Source: an uncultured Paracoccaceae bacterium (GTDB lineage Bacteria > Pseudomonadota > Alphaproteobacteria > Rhodobacterales > Rhodobacteraceae). From it: a stretch of 64,000 bases of DNA. The translations under genes and the position numbers were made by a program. The stretch is from contig CANNFA010000002.1 in the NCBI GenBank assembly GCA_947503765.1, positions 62,001-126,000 of the forward strand, in the 5' to 3' direction. The first letter of the stretch is position 1; the number at the start of each line of letters is the position of its first letter. This document shows, one piece after another, positions 8,552 to 16,773 of the stretch. Below the pieces are notes generated by a model. It worked only from the letters and a program-made list of their open reading frames with translations. It had not been told where the DNA came from and made no database searches.

Positions 8552-9597
8552 AACCGGCCGGTCCTGCCCTGATTCTCGTCGTCGAGGACGAGGCCGCCCT
8601 GCGCGCCGACATCGTCGAGGAATTGCAGGAGGCCGGGTACCGCACGGCGGCGGCCTCCGGCGGGCACGAGGCGCTGGAACTGCTTTCCGGCACCGTGCCC
8701 GACCTGGTGCTTTGCGACATCACCATGCCGGGGCTCGACGGCTACGGCCTGCTGTCGGCCCTGCGAAAGGAGCGCCCCGATCTGGCCGCGACGCCCTTCG
8801 TCTTCCTGACCGCGCTGTCAGAGCCGCGCGACGTGATCGAGGGCAAGCTCATGGGCGCCGACGACTACCTTGTGAAGCCGGTGGATTACGACCTGATGCT
8901 GGCGACCATCGCCGCGCGTCTGCGCCAGGTCGCGCGCATCCGGCACCATCACGGCGACGAGATCGAGACCCTGCGCCAGGCGCTTGCCGGGCTGTCGGCG
9001 GGCGGCGCGGAACGGGCGCTCGACCTCATCGCGCTGGGAATCGTGCTGCTGGACGCGCGCGGCCGGGTGCTTCACGCCAACCGCGCGGCGCGTGCCATGG
9101 CCGCGCAGGGCGACTTCATCATCCTGAGCCAGGGCGCGGTCGGCGCGCCGGAAACGCCGTGCGACCGCATGCTGCAACAAGCGCTGACCGGCGCGCTCGA
9201 GGCCGCGCGGGCCGGGGTCGAAAAGGTGACCGGCGTGCGGCTGCAAGGGCGGGCGGATGCCACGGCCGTCTCGGCGCTGGTCTGTGCCCTGCCGCCAACC
9301 GCCGATCTGCCCGCGCCGCAACCCCGCGCCGCGGTGTTCCTGTCGCCGCCGGCACGCGAAAGGCGGGTATCCGAGCCGCTGCTGATGGAGCTGTTCGGCC
9401 TGACGCCTGCCGAAACCCGCGTCGCCACCGCCCTGGCAGGCGGCGCGCGCCCATCCGACATGGCCGTCGAGCTGGGGGTGTCGCAAACCACCATCGCCTT
9501 CCACATGCGCAACCTGTTCCAGAAGACCGGAACCCACCGCCAGACCGACCTTGTCGCCCTGATCCTTGCCGGACCGATGATGATCGACCCGGTATAG
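8548..9597 (+). CDS. Response regulator with LuxR-type HTH
   Basis: 349 residues. The receiver domain (~8-125) has the acidic pair VVEDE, the phospho-acceptor Asp57 in LCDITMPG, a conserved threonine (FLTAL) and lysine (YLVKP). A middle segment (~150-250) contains IVLLDARGRVLHANRAA, a degenerate PAS-like pattern. The C-terminus (~280-345) is a GerE/LuxR helix-turn-helix (LTPAETRVATALAGG, ELGVSQTTIAFHMRNLFQKTG). The receiver-PAS-LuxR order is longer than NarL-type regulators (~210 residues). It is coupled to the upstream kinase; targets are unknown but may include its own operon or the divergent VWA locus. Confidence 0.9.
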   Translation: MKPAGPALILVVEDEAALRADIVEELQEAGYRTAAASGGHEALELLSGTVPDLVLCDITMPGLDGYGLLSALRKERPDLAATPFVFLTALSEPRDVIEGKLMGADDYLVKPVDYDLMLATIAARLRQVARIRHHHGDEIETLRQALAGLSAGGAERALDLIALGIVLLDARGRVLHANRAARAMAAQGDFIILSQGAVGAPETPCDRMLQQALTGALEAARAGVEKVTGVRLQGRADATAVSALVCALPPTADLPAPQPRAAVFLSPPARERRVSEPLLMELFGLTPAETRVATALAGGARPSDMAVELGVSQTTIAFHMRNLFQKTGTHRQTDLVALILAGPMMIDPV

Positions 9598-9796
9598 ACC
9601 ACCCGAGGCCGGATCCCGATCCTGCATGGCCGAATCCGATGCGAAATCATCAGGAGCGGCCGCGCTTGCGTGTTCCGCGCGACCGGTGAACTACCGGTTT
9701 ACATAGAGTTAGATCGTGGGGGTTCCGCCCGAAACGCTTCTGCCGCTACCAACTTCTAAAATGAAATCCGACACTTCCTCCGAGGCGGGGTGGAGC

Positions 9797-9822
9797 AAGT
9801 TTTCCCGAGAAACCGGGAACTT
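9797..9822. terminator. Hairpin, first of a tandem pair
   Basis: TTCCCG (9802-9807) pairs with CGGGAA (9814-9819) around the loop AGAAAC, and AAG (9797-9799) can extend the stem with CTT (9820-9822) after a TT bulge. There is no T-tract, so termination is inferred from its position between convergent genes. Confidence 0.4.
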
Positions 9823-9829
9823 CTGTCAG

Positions 9830-9857
9830 CCGAGGGAGAAATTGCTTTCGCCCTCGG
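9830..9857. terminator. Strong hairpin between convergent genes
   Basis: CCGAGGG (9830-9836) pairs with CCCTCGG (9851-9857); after one A-G mismatch, GAAA (9838-9841) pairs with TTTC (9846-9849) around the loop TTGC. This is an 11-bp stem with one mismatch. No run of T follows on either strand, so it is either a bidirectional transcription stop or a REP-like palindrome. Confidence 0.5.
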
Positions 9858-9914
9858 GTCTGCATCTCCTGGGCACCATTCCCCGAATAACCCAATTCTC
9901 GACAACCGCTCCGA

Positions 9915-10607
9915 TCAGGTCGCGCCGATGGTCACGCTTGCGGGGTTGAGGCCGGCGATCGAGACCGTGCAGGTGTCGCCCGCGGACAGCGCGCCGACGC
10001 CGGCGGGGGTGCCGGTCAGGATCAGGTCGCCGGGGCGGATTTCGACCGAGCGGGAGAGGAATGCGACGATGTCGGCGACCGGCCAGATCATGTCCGACAG
10101 GTCGGCATCCTGGCGCAATATGCCGTTCACCTCGCAGCGGATCGCGCCGGAGCCCGGATGCCCCGTCTCCGAAACGGGATGGATCGGGCCGATTACCGCA
10201 GAGCGGTCGAACGCCTTGGACCAGTCCCAGGGACGGCGCGTCTGCTTGGCCTGCGCCTGCAGGTCGCGGCGGGTCAGGTCATTGCCGGCCGCATAGCCCC
10301 AGACGTGATCGAGCGCGCTGGCGACGGGAATCTCGGACCCGCCCGTGCCGATGGCAACGACGAGTTCCGCCTCGAAATGCAGATCCCGGGTCAGCGGCGG
10401 ATAGGGAATCGTCGCGCCGCCATCCACAACGGCATCGGCCGGCTTGGTGAAGAAGAACGGCGGCTCCTTGTCGGGGTCGTTGCCCATCTCGCGGGCATGC
10501 TCGGCATAGTTTCGCCCGACGCAGAAGACGCGGCGAACGGGAAACCTGGCGTCCTGGCCGGCGATGGCGACGGACGGGGTCGGGGCGGGATCGAAGACGA
10601 GGGCCAA
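9915..10607 (-). CDS. Fumarylacetoacetate hydrolase (FAH) family protein
   Basis: 230 residues from a TTG start at 10607, chosen because a GAAAGGAAA ribosome-binding site sits 7-8 bp upstream and because the length then matches the small FAH family (about 225-235 residues, such as YcgM or maleylpyruvate hydrolases). A longer ATG start at 10703 adds 32 residues with no family resemblance. Motifs include VFCVGRNYAEHAREMG, FFFTKPADAV, the metal ligands in HFEAELVVAIG, GYAAGNDLTRRDLQ, and GDLILTGTPAGVG. The family hydrolyses or tautomerises beta-diketo acids (fumarylpyruvate, acylpyruvates, oxaloacetate). The substrate cannot be assigned from context; neighbours are transporters. Confidence 0.85.
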   Translation of the reverse strand: MALVFDPAPTPSVAIAGQDARFPVRRVFCVGRNYAEHAREMGNDPDKEPPFFFTKPADAVVDGGATIPYPPLTRDLHFEAELVVAIGTGGSEIPVASALDHVWGYAAGNDLTRRDLQAQAKQTRRPWDWSKAFDRSAVIGPIHPVSETGHPGSGAIRCEVNGILRQDADLSDMIWPVADIVAFLSRSVEIRPGDLILTGTPAGVGALSAGDTCTVSIAGLNPASVTIGAT

Positions 10608-10798
10608 GGGGCGTTTCCTTTCGTGGTGCCGGTTCCGGGCAAGTGGTGCCGGATGCGCGGCGAGACTGCGGCACCCTGCGCGGAAATACCAGAGCCGCGG
10701 CATATTGCTGTGGCCGATCCCGTGGGCCGGTCTATGCTAACCCGGACCGGGGCGGTGCGGGACGCGGCCCTTTTCGGCTGCGGGGATCGGATCGGCGG

Positions 10799-11641
10799 AT
10801 GAACGACAGGAACGGAAGGTCGCGCGAATTGGACGAGGACGCCGACCAGGTCGCCGTCGAAGAGGCGGCGCCGCTTGCGCCGCGCCTGATCTACGAGGTG
10901 ATCCGCCGAAACGGCGAAGAGGAACTGGAGCGGCCGCTCAACTCGCTGGCGTGGTCGGCCGTGGCGGCGGGGGCGCTGATCAGTTTCTCGCTGATCGGCG
11001 AAGCCGTGATTCGCGCGCATCTGCCGGATGTTGCGGGCCGCTACCTGGTCGAGAACCTCGGATATTCGCTTGGTTTCCTTGTCGTCATCATGGGCAAGAT
11101 GCAGCTGTTCACCGAGAACACGATAACGACGGTCATGCCGATCATGGCCGATCCGTGCCGGGCCCATTTCCGGCGGGCGGCGGCGCTTTGGGGGCTTGTT
11201 CTGTCGGCCAATGTGGTCGGGGCGCTGGCGGCGGCGCTGTTCTTTACGTTCACCGCCGCACTGCCGCCCGAGATCTATGCCGCGGCCCTGGAACTGGCGC
11301 AGCACGCGACCGGCTACGATCCGGCGACCGGCTTTGCGCGCGCGATACCCGCCGGGATCCTGATCGCGGCCATCGTCTGGATGCTTCCGCAGGCGGAGTC
11401 GGCGGGGTTCTTCATCGTGCTCGTCTTCACCTGGCTGATTGCGGCGGGCGATTTCGCGCATATCATCGTCGGTGCGGTGGAAATGTGGATGGCGTTGCTG
11501 GCCGGCCTGCTGACGCCAGGCGATGCCCTACTGCACTTTTTCCTGCCGGTGCTGGCGGGGAACGTGGTGGGCGGCACCGCAATCTTCACGCTGCTGGCCT
11601 GGGGGCAGGTCCGCGAGGAAGTCAAACGGCAGGGGAGATAG
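10799..11641 (+). CDS. Formate/nitrite transporter (FNT) family channel
   Basis: 280 residues from the ATG at 10799. An N-terminal cytoplasmic segment of about 55 residues, rich in Asp/Glu/Arg (RNGRSRELDEDADQ), precedes six hydrophobic segments. FNT signatures are seen in the first half (AAGALISFSLIGEA, LGYSLGFLVVIMGKMQLFTENT) and in the later FAHIIVGAVEMWMAL and LAGNVVGGTAIFTLLAWGQV, where the His in AHIIV is the usual pore residue. Family members conduct formate, nitrite or similar monovalent anions; this variant with a charged N-terminal extension resembles the uncharacterised YfdC-like branch. It is followed 4 bp later by an MFS gene and is therefore probably co-transcribed with it. Confidence 0.88.
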   Translation: MNDRNGRSRELDEDADQVAVEEAAPLAPRLIYEVIRRNGEEELERPLNSLAWSAVAAGALISFSLIGEAVIRAHLPDVAGRYLVENLGYSLGFLVVIMGKMQLFTENTITTVMPIMADPCRAHFRRAAALWGLVLSANVVGALAAALFFTFTAALPPEIYAAALELAQHATGYDPATGFARAIPAGILIAAIVWMLPQAESAGFFIVLVFTWLIAAGDFAHIIVGAVEMWMALLAGLLTPGDALLHFFLPVLAGNVVGGTAIFTLLAWGQVREEVKRQGR

Positions 11642-11645
11642 CGGC

Positions 11646-12917
11646 TTGGCTCTTGCGAAATTCTATCGCGCGGTGACGGCGGACAGCGCGCAGGACGACG
11701 AGCGGGCGGCCCGAAATGCCGCCATCCATGTGCTGTCACTTGCGGCGTCGAAATCGGCGGACGGGCTTCTGGACCCGAAACTGGTTCTCGCCTGGCTGCT
11801 GACGGCGGCGGGCGCACCGGGCTACCTGATCGGTGCGCTGGTGCCGGTACGCGAATCCGGCGCGCTGCTGCCGCAACTCGGGCTGGCCGAATGGATCCGG
11901 CGCAGCGCCGAGCGGCGCTGGTTCTGGGCCGCCGGATCGCTGGTGCAGGGGATTTGCGCGCTGGGCATCGCGGTGGTGGCGGTGTTTCTGGACGGGGCGG
12001 CGGCCGGCTGGGCGGTACTGGGATTGCTGGCGGTTCTGGCCGTCGCGCGCTCGGCCTGTTCCGCAAGCTACAAGGACATCCTGGCCCGCACCGTCGCCCG
12101 CGGCGCGCGCGGCACCGTGCCCGGCATCGCCGGCAGCGTGGCCTCGGTGATCGTGCTGGCCTTTGCCCTGCTGGTGGCGATCCGGGTGATCCCGCTGACG
12201 CCGGGCGCCATTGCGCTGGCCGTTGCGGTGGCGGGGCTGCTGTGGCTGCTGGCCGGTGCGGTCTTTTCGCGGCTGGCCGAAACGCCGGCCGACACGGATC
12301 GCGGCAGGGGGTTCGCCATTGCCGACCTTGCCGGGCCGTTGCAGGACAGCGAATTCATCAACTACATCGCCGCGCGGGCCTTGCTGATCGCGACCGCGCT
12401 TGCGCCGCCCTTCATCGTGCTGCTGTCGGCCGATACCGCGGAGGAACGGCAGTTGGGCAGCCTCGGGATCCTGATGATCGGCTCGTCGGCGGCGTCGATC
12501 CTGTCCTCCTATATCTGGGGGCGCCTGTCGGACAGGTCGAGCCGCTGGACGCTGGCGCTGTCGGGGATCGGCGGGGCGGTGACGCTGGGGATCGTGGCAG
12601 CCTACGGCTTTGCGACCGGCGGGATCGGGCAGGGCTGGCTGGCGGCAGCGTTCATCTTCTTTTCCCAGATCACCTATCAGGGCGTGCGCGCGGGGCGCGG
12701 AACGCACCTGGCCGACATGGATACGCGCGGCGAAAAGGCGGTCTATACCGCGCTGTCGAACACGATGATCGGGGTGCTCTTGCTGTTCGGCGGCGGTTTC
12801 GGCCTGCTGGCCGAACTGGCCGGCCCGTCCGCCGTGCTGGCGGTGTTCGCGGCGATGTGCGCACTGGCGGTCCTGCCCGCGTTGCGGCTGAGCGAGGTGC
12901 AGAGGCGCGGCGATTGA
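11646..12917 (+). CDS. MFS transporter
   Basis: 423 residues from a TTG at 11646, four bases after the FNT stop and preceded by GGGGAGA at suitable spacing; the only upstream in-frame alternative (11523) lies inside the FNT gene and has no family resemblance. About 12 hydrophobic segments are visible. The N-terminal half has AGAPGYLIGALVPVRESGALLP, and the central region ILSSYIWGRLSDRSSRW matches the MFS loop 8-9 motif (GxLxDRxxR). The N-terminal ~50 residues are cytoplasmic and charged. The substrate is unknown. Confidence 0.85.
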   Translation: MALAKFYRAVTADSAQDDERAARNAAIHVLSLAASKSADGLLDPKLVLAWLLTAAGAPGYLIGALVPVRESGALLPQLGLAEWIRRSAERRWFWAAGSLVQGICALGIAVVAVFLDGAAAGWAVLGLLAVLAVARSACSASYKDILARTVARGARGTVPGIAGSVASVIVLAFALLVAIRVIPLTPGAIALAVAVAGLLWLLAGAVFSRLAETPADTDRGRGFAIADLAGPLQDSEFINYIAARALLIATALAPPFIVLLSADTAEERQLGSLGILMIGSSAASILSSYIWGRLSDRSSRWTLALSGIGGAVTLGIVAAYGFATGGIGQGWLAAAFIFFSQITYQGVRAGRGTHLADMDTRGEKAVYTALSNTMIGVLLLFGGGFGLLAELAGPSAVLAVFAAMCALAVLPALRLSEVQRRGD

Positions 12918-12973
12918 CCGCATGGGGTCATCCGGCATAAGCACGGTCCGGTCGGCCACTTCGGGAGGGATTG

Positions 12974-14011
12974 ATGAACAAGGCTTCGTTTCTTGCGGCC
13001 GTCGCGGCGGCCGTGTGGGCCGCGCTGCCGGGCGCCGCCGCCGCGCAAGAGCATGTGTTCAAGCTGCACCATTTCCTCGGCGCGCAGGCCACCGCGCAGA
13101 CGGACATGCTGGAGCCTTGGATCCGGCGGGTCGAGGAGAATTCCGGCGGCCGGGTCAAGATCGAGATCTATCCCGCCATGACCCTCGGCGGCACCCCGCC
13201 AGAGCTTGTGCAGCAGGCCCGCGACGGCGTGGTTGACCTGATCTGGACGGTCAACGGCTATACCCCCGGTCAGTTTCCCCGCACCGAGGTCTTCGAATTG
13301 CCCGGCGTGTTCACCAACGACATCGCCGCCACCAACCTTGCGATGCACGACATGTTCGAGAGCGACCTTGCCGACGACTACAAGGGCCTCAAGGTGATGT
13401 GGCTGCACGTTCACGGCGGGCAGGCGATGATGACGGTCGACCGGAACGTGCGCAGCCCCGCCGATGCCGAGGGGCTGAAGATTCGCATCCCCTCGCGCAG
13501 TGGCGCCTGGGTGATCGAGGCGCTGGGCGCCACGCCGATCGCCATGCCGGTGCCCGAGGTACCGGCCGCCCTGTCCAGGAAGGTGGTGGATGCCGCGCTT
13601 CTGCCGTTCGAGATTTCGCCGACGCTGAAATTGCAGAACCAGATCGACTATTACATCGAGGGCGCCGACAAGACCCGGTTCGGCACCACCACCTTTCAGG
13701 TGTCGATGAACCAGGCCCGCTGGGACAGCCTGCCCGACGACATAAAGCAGGCATTCACCGATGCGTCCGGCCGCGACTGGTGGGCCGGCATTGCCGAGCC
13801 CTGGCGCAGGAATGACGATTTCGGGCTGAAGGTCGCGCTGGAGGCGGGCAAGACCCACGTCAAGCTTACGGCGGACGAAATGCGCGCCTTTCTCGACCTG
13901 CTGGAGCCGGTGCAGGAACGCTGGGTCGAGGAAGTGACGGCACGCGGCATCGACGGCGCCGCGCTGATCGGGAAGGCGAAGGAAGCTGTCGCCGCAAACG
14001 CCTCGCGCTGA
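12974..14011 (+). CDS. TRAP transporter substrate-binding protein (DctP family)
   Basis: 345 residues. A signal peptide (cleavage near AAAAQ/EHVF, residue ~24) precedes a DctP-type fold: FKLHHFLGAQATAQTDML, VKIEIYPAMTLGG, VDLIWTVNGYTPGQFPRTEVFELPGVF, and MWLHVHGGQAMM. The conserved binding arginine region is IRIPSRSGAWVIEALGATPIAMPVPEV. It captures an organic acid in the periplasm for the DctQM permease encoded immediately downstream. Sequence type does not fix the ligand. GGGAGGG lies 5 bp before the ATG; a TTG one codon earlier is possible. Its stop abuts the next ATG. Confidence 0.92.
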   Translation: MNKASFLAAVAAAVWAALPGAAAAQEHVFKLHHFLGAQATAQTDMLEPWIRRVEENSGGRVKIEIYPAMTLGGTPPELVQQARDGVVDLIWTVNGYTPGQFPRTEVFELPGVFTNDIAATNLAMHDMFESDLADDYKGLKVMWLHVHGGQAMMTVDRNVRSPADAEGLKIRIPSRSGAWVIEALGATPIAMPVPEVPAALSRKVVDAALLPFEISPTLKLQNQIDYYIEGADKTRFGTTTFQVSMNQARWDSLPDDIKQAFTDASGRDWWAGIAEPWRRNDDFGLKVALEAGKTHVKLTADEMRAFLDLLEPVQERWVEEVTARGIDGAALIGKAKEAVAANASR

Positions 14012-14518
14012 ATGCCGGACGCGTCCGCATCGGCGGCCACATTGCATGGCGTTGTCCTGCGCATCTGCACCGGCTGGGCGATCCTGGGCGGTGCCGTTCT
14101 GCTGGCGGTGGTGGCGATCAACGTGGTGTCGGTCGCCGCGGCGGCCGTTGGCATCGGCCTGCCGGGGGATTTCGAACTGACCGAGATCGGCGTTGCCGTC
14201 GCTGCCTTCGCGTTCCTGCCCTATTGCCAGATCGCGGAAAAGAACGTCACCGCCGACATCTTCACGATGCGCGCGTCGCCTTTCTGGCTGTCGCTGTTCG
14301 CGCTGGCGGGCGCGCTGGTGGCGCTGGGCTTTGGCGCGGTGCTGCTGTGGCGCATGTCCTACGGGATGCTCGACCAGCGCAGCTATGAGACGTCGACGGC
14401 GATCCTGCAGATCCCGCTGTGGTGGGGCTATGCGGCCTGCCTTGCCTCGCTGGCGCTTCTGGTGGTCGCGGCGGCGGCCTCGGCCATCGAGGCGGCGCGC
14501 GGCATGGCCGGAAAGTAG
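14012..14518 (+). CDS. TRAP transporter small permease (DctQ family)
   Basis: 168 residues with four predicted helices (~24-48, ~60-78, ~92-115, ~133-157). The motif ELTEIGVAVAAFAFLPYCQ followed by VTADIF is characteristic of DctQ, as is a WWGYAACLASLALL fourth helix. It lies between and in register with the binding protein (0 bp spacing) and large permease (3 bp spacing). It forms the membrane complex with DctM. Confidence 0.9.
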   Translation: MPDASASAATLHGVVLRICTGWAILGGAVLLAVVAINVVSVAAAAVGIGLPGDFELTEIGVAVAAFAFLPYCQIAEKNVTADIFTMRASPFWLSLFALAGALVALGFGAVLLWRMSYGMLDQRSYETSTAILQIPLWWGYAACLASLALLVVAAAASAIEAARGMAGK

Positions 14519-14521
14519 CGC

Positions 14522-15880
14522 ATGGAGCCGGTCGTGTTGGGGGTGCTGGGACTTGCCCTGCTGGTCGCGCTGATCGTGATCCGCATTCCCATCGCCTATG
14601 CGATGATCCTAGTCGGCGGCGGCGGAACGATGCTGGTCAACGGCGCGCCGCTGGTGCTTAGCCAGCTCAAGACGCTGGGCTGGGGCGTGTTTTCCAATTA
14701 CGGCCTTTCGGTCGTGCCGATGTTCGTGCTGATGGGCGCGCTGGCCTCGCGCACGGGGCTGAGCCAGGCGCTGTTTCGCGGGGCGAATGCCTGGCTCGGC
14801 TGGCTGCGCGGCGGCACGGCGATGGCGGCCATTGCCGGCTGCGCGGGGTTCGGGGCGGTCTGCGGCTCGTCGCTGGCCACGGCATCGACCATGGGCAAGG
14901 TCGCCTTGCCGGAACTGCGCCGTTACGAGTATTCCGGCGCGCTGGCCACGGGCAGCCTTGCGGCGGGCGGCGTGCTGGGCATCCTGATCCCGCCCTCGGT
15001 GGTGCTGATCGTCTACGCGATCATCGTCGAGGCGAACATCGTCACCATGTTCGCCGCCGCGATGATCCCCGGCGCGCTGGCGGTGCTGCTGTTCATCCTG
15101 ACCATCGCCGCCTACGTCGCCATCCGCCCCGAGGCGGGGCCGCGCCAATCGGGCGTGGACGCCCGGGAATGGCGCGCGGCGACGCTGGGCATGGTGCCGG
15201 TCGCGGTGATCTTCGGGCTGGTGCTGGGCGGCATCTATGGCGGCCTGTTCAACCCGACCCCGGCCGCCGCAATCGGCGCGGCGCTGGTCTGGGGCTACGG
15301 CGCGATCACCCGGCGGCTGGACCGGCGGGCCATGTCGGGCGCGCTGCTGGAAACGGCGGGCACAACCGGCATGATCTACCTGATCCTGCTGGGCGCCGAG
15401 CTGATGAAGATCTTCATGTCGCGGATCGGGCTGCCGCAGGCCGCCGCCGACTGGATCGCGCAGTCGGGCATGGCCCCGCTTGCGGTGCTGGCCCTGCTGC
15501 TTCTGGCGCTGATCGCGCTTGGCTGCCTGCTGGATTCGCTGTCGATGATCCTTCTGGTGATCCCCTTCTTCTGGCCGGTACTGGTCGAGATCAACGGCGG
15601 CCTCTACATGCCGGCGGAGGGTGCAGGCTTTGGCATGTCCACCGAGGATCTGAAGATCTGGTTCGGCATCCTCGCGCTGATCGTTGTCGAGCTTGGCCTC
15701 ATCACGCCGCCGGTGGGCATGAACGTCTTCGTCATTTCGGCACTGGCAAAAGACACGCCGATGTCCGACACGTTCAAGGGCGTGCTGCCGTTCATCGCCG
15801 CCGAATTGGTGCGCGTGGCGATCCTGTTCGCGTTCCCCGCCATCACCCTTTGGCTGCCGAAGATCATGGAAGGCTGGTGA
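14522..15880 (+). CDS. TRAP transporter large permease (DctM family)
   Basis: 452 residues and about 12 hydrophobic segments. Family motifs include PIAYAMILVGGGG, GLSVVPMFVLMGALASRTGLS, AIAGCAGFGAVCGSSLATASTMGKVALPELRRYEY (split here: GAVCGSSLATASTMGKVALP), LAAGGVLGILIPPSVVLIVYAI, and a C-terminal GLITPPVGMNVFVIS. DctM carries the sodium-coupled translocation pathway. It ends the three-gene TRAP operon; a c-type cytochrome follows after 134 bp and need not belong to it. Confidence 0.93.
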   Translation: MEPVVLGVLGLALLVALIVIRIPIAYAMILVGGGGTMLVNGAPLVLSQLKTLGWGVFSNYGLSVVPMFVLMGALASRTGLSQALFRGANAWLGWLRGGTAMAAIAGCAGFGAVCGSSLATASTMGKVALPELRRYEYSGALATGSLAAGGVLGILIPPSVVLIVYAIIVEANIVTMFAAAMIPGALAVLLFILTIAAYVAIRPEAGPRQSGVDAREWRAATLGMVPVAVIFGLVLGGIYGGLFNPTPAAAIGAALVWGYGAITRRLDRRAMSGALLETAGTTGMIYLILLGAELMKIFMSRIGLPQAAADWIAQSGMAPLAVLALLLLALIALGCLLDSLSMILLVIPFFWPVLVEINGGLYMPAEGAGFGMSTEDLKIWFGILALIVVELGLITPPVGMNVFVISALAKDTPMSDTFKGVLPFIAAELVRVAILFAFPAITLWLPKIMEGW

Positions 15881-16014
15881 CACATGCGCCGCGCCCGCAG
15901 ATCGCGCCATCGTGAACCGCCGGGGACCGCGCGGGCGGAAAGGTACATTGACCTTCCGCCTGCTGGAACCGCTATCAACTCGCCCACGCTGCCACCCAAA
16001 CCGAAAGGCCCCAG

Positions 16015-16473
16015 ATGAACCCGTACCGCTTTGTTCTAGCAGCTTCGGCCGTGTTGAGCGCCGCCGCCGCCGCCGGCGCCGCGCCCCTTGTACAGCCGGA
16101 CAGTGCCGATCCGGCCAACGGCAAGGCGCTGTATGCCGCCAATTGTGCCTCGTGCCACGGTGCGGATCTGAGCGGAGAGCCGAACTGGCGCGCCGCCAAC
16201 CCGGACGGAACCCTGCCTGCGCCCCCGCATGACGAGACCGGCCACACCTGGCACCACGGCGACGGGCTGCTGTTCTCCTATACCTATCTTGGCGGGCAGG
16301 AGGCGCTGCGCCGGCGCGGCGTCACCGATTTCAATAGCGCGATGCCCGCTTTCGGCGGCGATCTGACCAATGCGGAAATCTGGGACATCCTGGCCTACAT
16401 CAAATCCTCCTGGGATCCCGAGGTGCAGGCGGTGCAGGCCGAACGCACCGAAGCCGAGATCGCGGCGAACTGA
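16015..16473 (+). CDS. Periplasmic mono-haem c-type cytochrome
   Basis: 152 residues. A signal peptide (~1-23) precedes the haem-binding CASCH (Cys44, Cys47, His48) in KALYAANCASCHGADLSG. A likely axial methionine is in NSAMPAFGG, and the protein ends with the typical cytochrome c helix NAEIWDILAYIKSSW. The insertion around DETGHTWHHGDGLLFSYTYLG is seen in small cytochromes near alcohol or thiosulfate oxidising systems, but none is adjacent here. A GAAAGGCCCC ribosome site precedes the ATG. The electron donor is unknown. Confidence 0.9.
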   Translation: MNPYRFVLAASAVLSAAAAAGAAPLVQPDSADPANGKALYAANCASCHGADLSGEPNWRAANPDGTLPAPPHDETGHTWHHGDGLLFSYTYLGGQEALRRRGVTDFNSAMPAFGGDLTNAEIWDILAYIKSSWDPEVQAVQAERTEAEIAAN

Positions 16474-16491
16474 CCCCCGGCACGGCCCGCG

Positions 16492-16707
16492 GGGTTCATC
16501 CCACGGGCCGGAAGCCGCGCCGTGATCGCGCGGCGCTTGGCCGGTCGCAAGGGCCGGTTCATGCCGCTGACGCTGCTCGACAGCCAGTTTGCCGCGCTGG
16601 AGGCGCCGGGGTCCAACGATGCCAGCGTTGCAGTGGATACCGTCCGGCTGCCGGGGGCCGTGGTGGCGCAGATCGTCCGCCGGATCGCGCACCCGGCCAA
16701 CGGCTGA
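16492..16707 (+). pseudogene. C-terminal remnant of a gluconokinase gene
   Basis: The frame downstream of the cytochrome stop encodes about 70 residues that match the C-terminus of the small P-loop gluconokinases (GntK): the stretch AGSRAVIARRLAGRKGRFM followed by PLTLLDSQFAALEAPG, then a valine-rich strand and a final helix AVVAQIVRRI. In intact GntK (about 165-175 residues) this segment follows a P loop and about 100 residues that are missing here. The frame is continuous with the end of the cytochrome gene, has only a GTG (16522) as a possible start, and no Walker A. I interpret it as a decayed remnant. Confidence 0.7.
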
Positions 16708-16773
16708 TGCCCGCGGTTTACACCCGGCCGCGATCCGCCTAAGTGCCTGCAAGCCGTGCAAGGGAGCCTCGCC

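Larger units (their letters stand above)
9598..9914. other. Intergenic region between convergent genes, with hairpins
   Basis: 317 bp between the response regulator (plus) and the FAH hydrolase (minus). I see no convincing gene; small frames here lack a ribosome-binding site and family resemblance. It holds two copies of the palindrome ACCGGT at 9682-9687 and 9693-9698 (11 bp apart) and two adjacent hairpins at 9797-9857 listed separately. Confidence 0.7.

Noticed and set aside
9716-10296. Small plus-strand frames in the spacer after the response regulator
   Set aside because: No ribosome-binding site, no family resemblance, and overlap with hairpins and the FAH gene.
9915-10703. Longer ATG start for the FAH hydrolase
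   Set aside because: Adds 32 residues of no resemblance; TTG at 10607 has a ribosome-binding site and a family-typical length.
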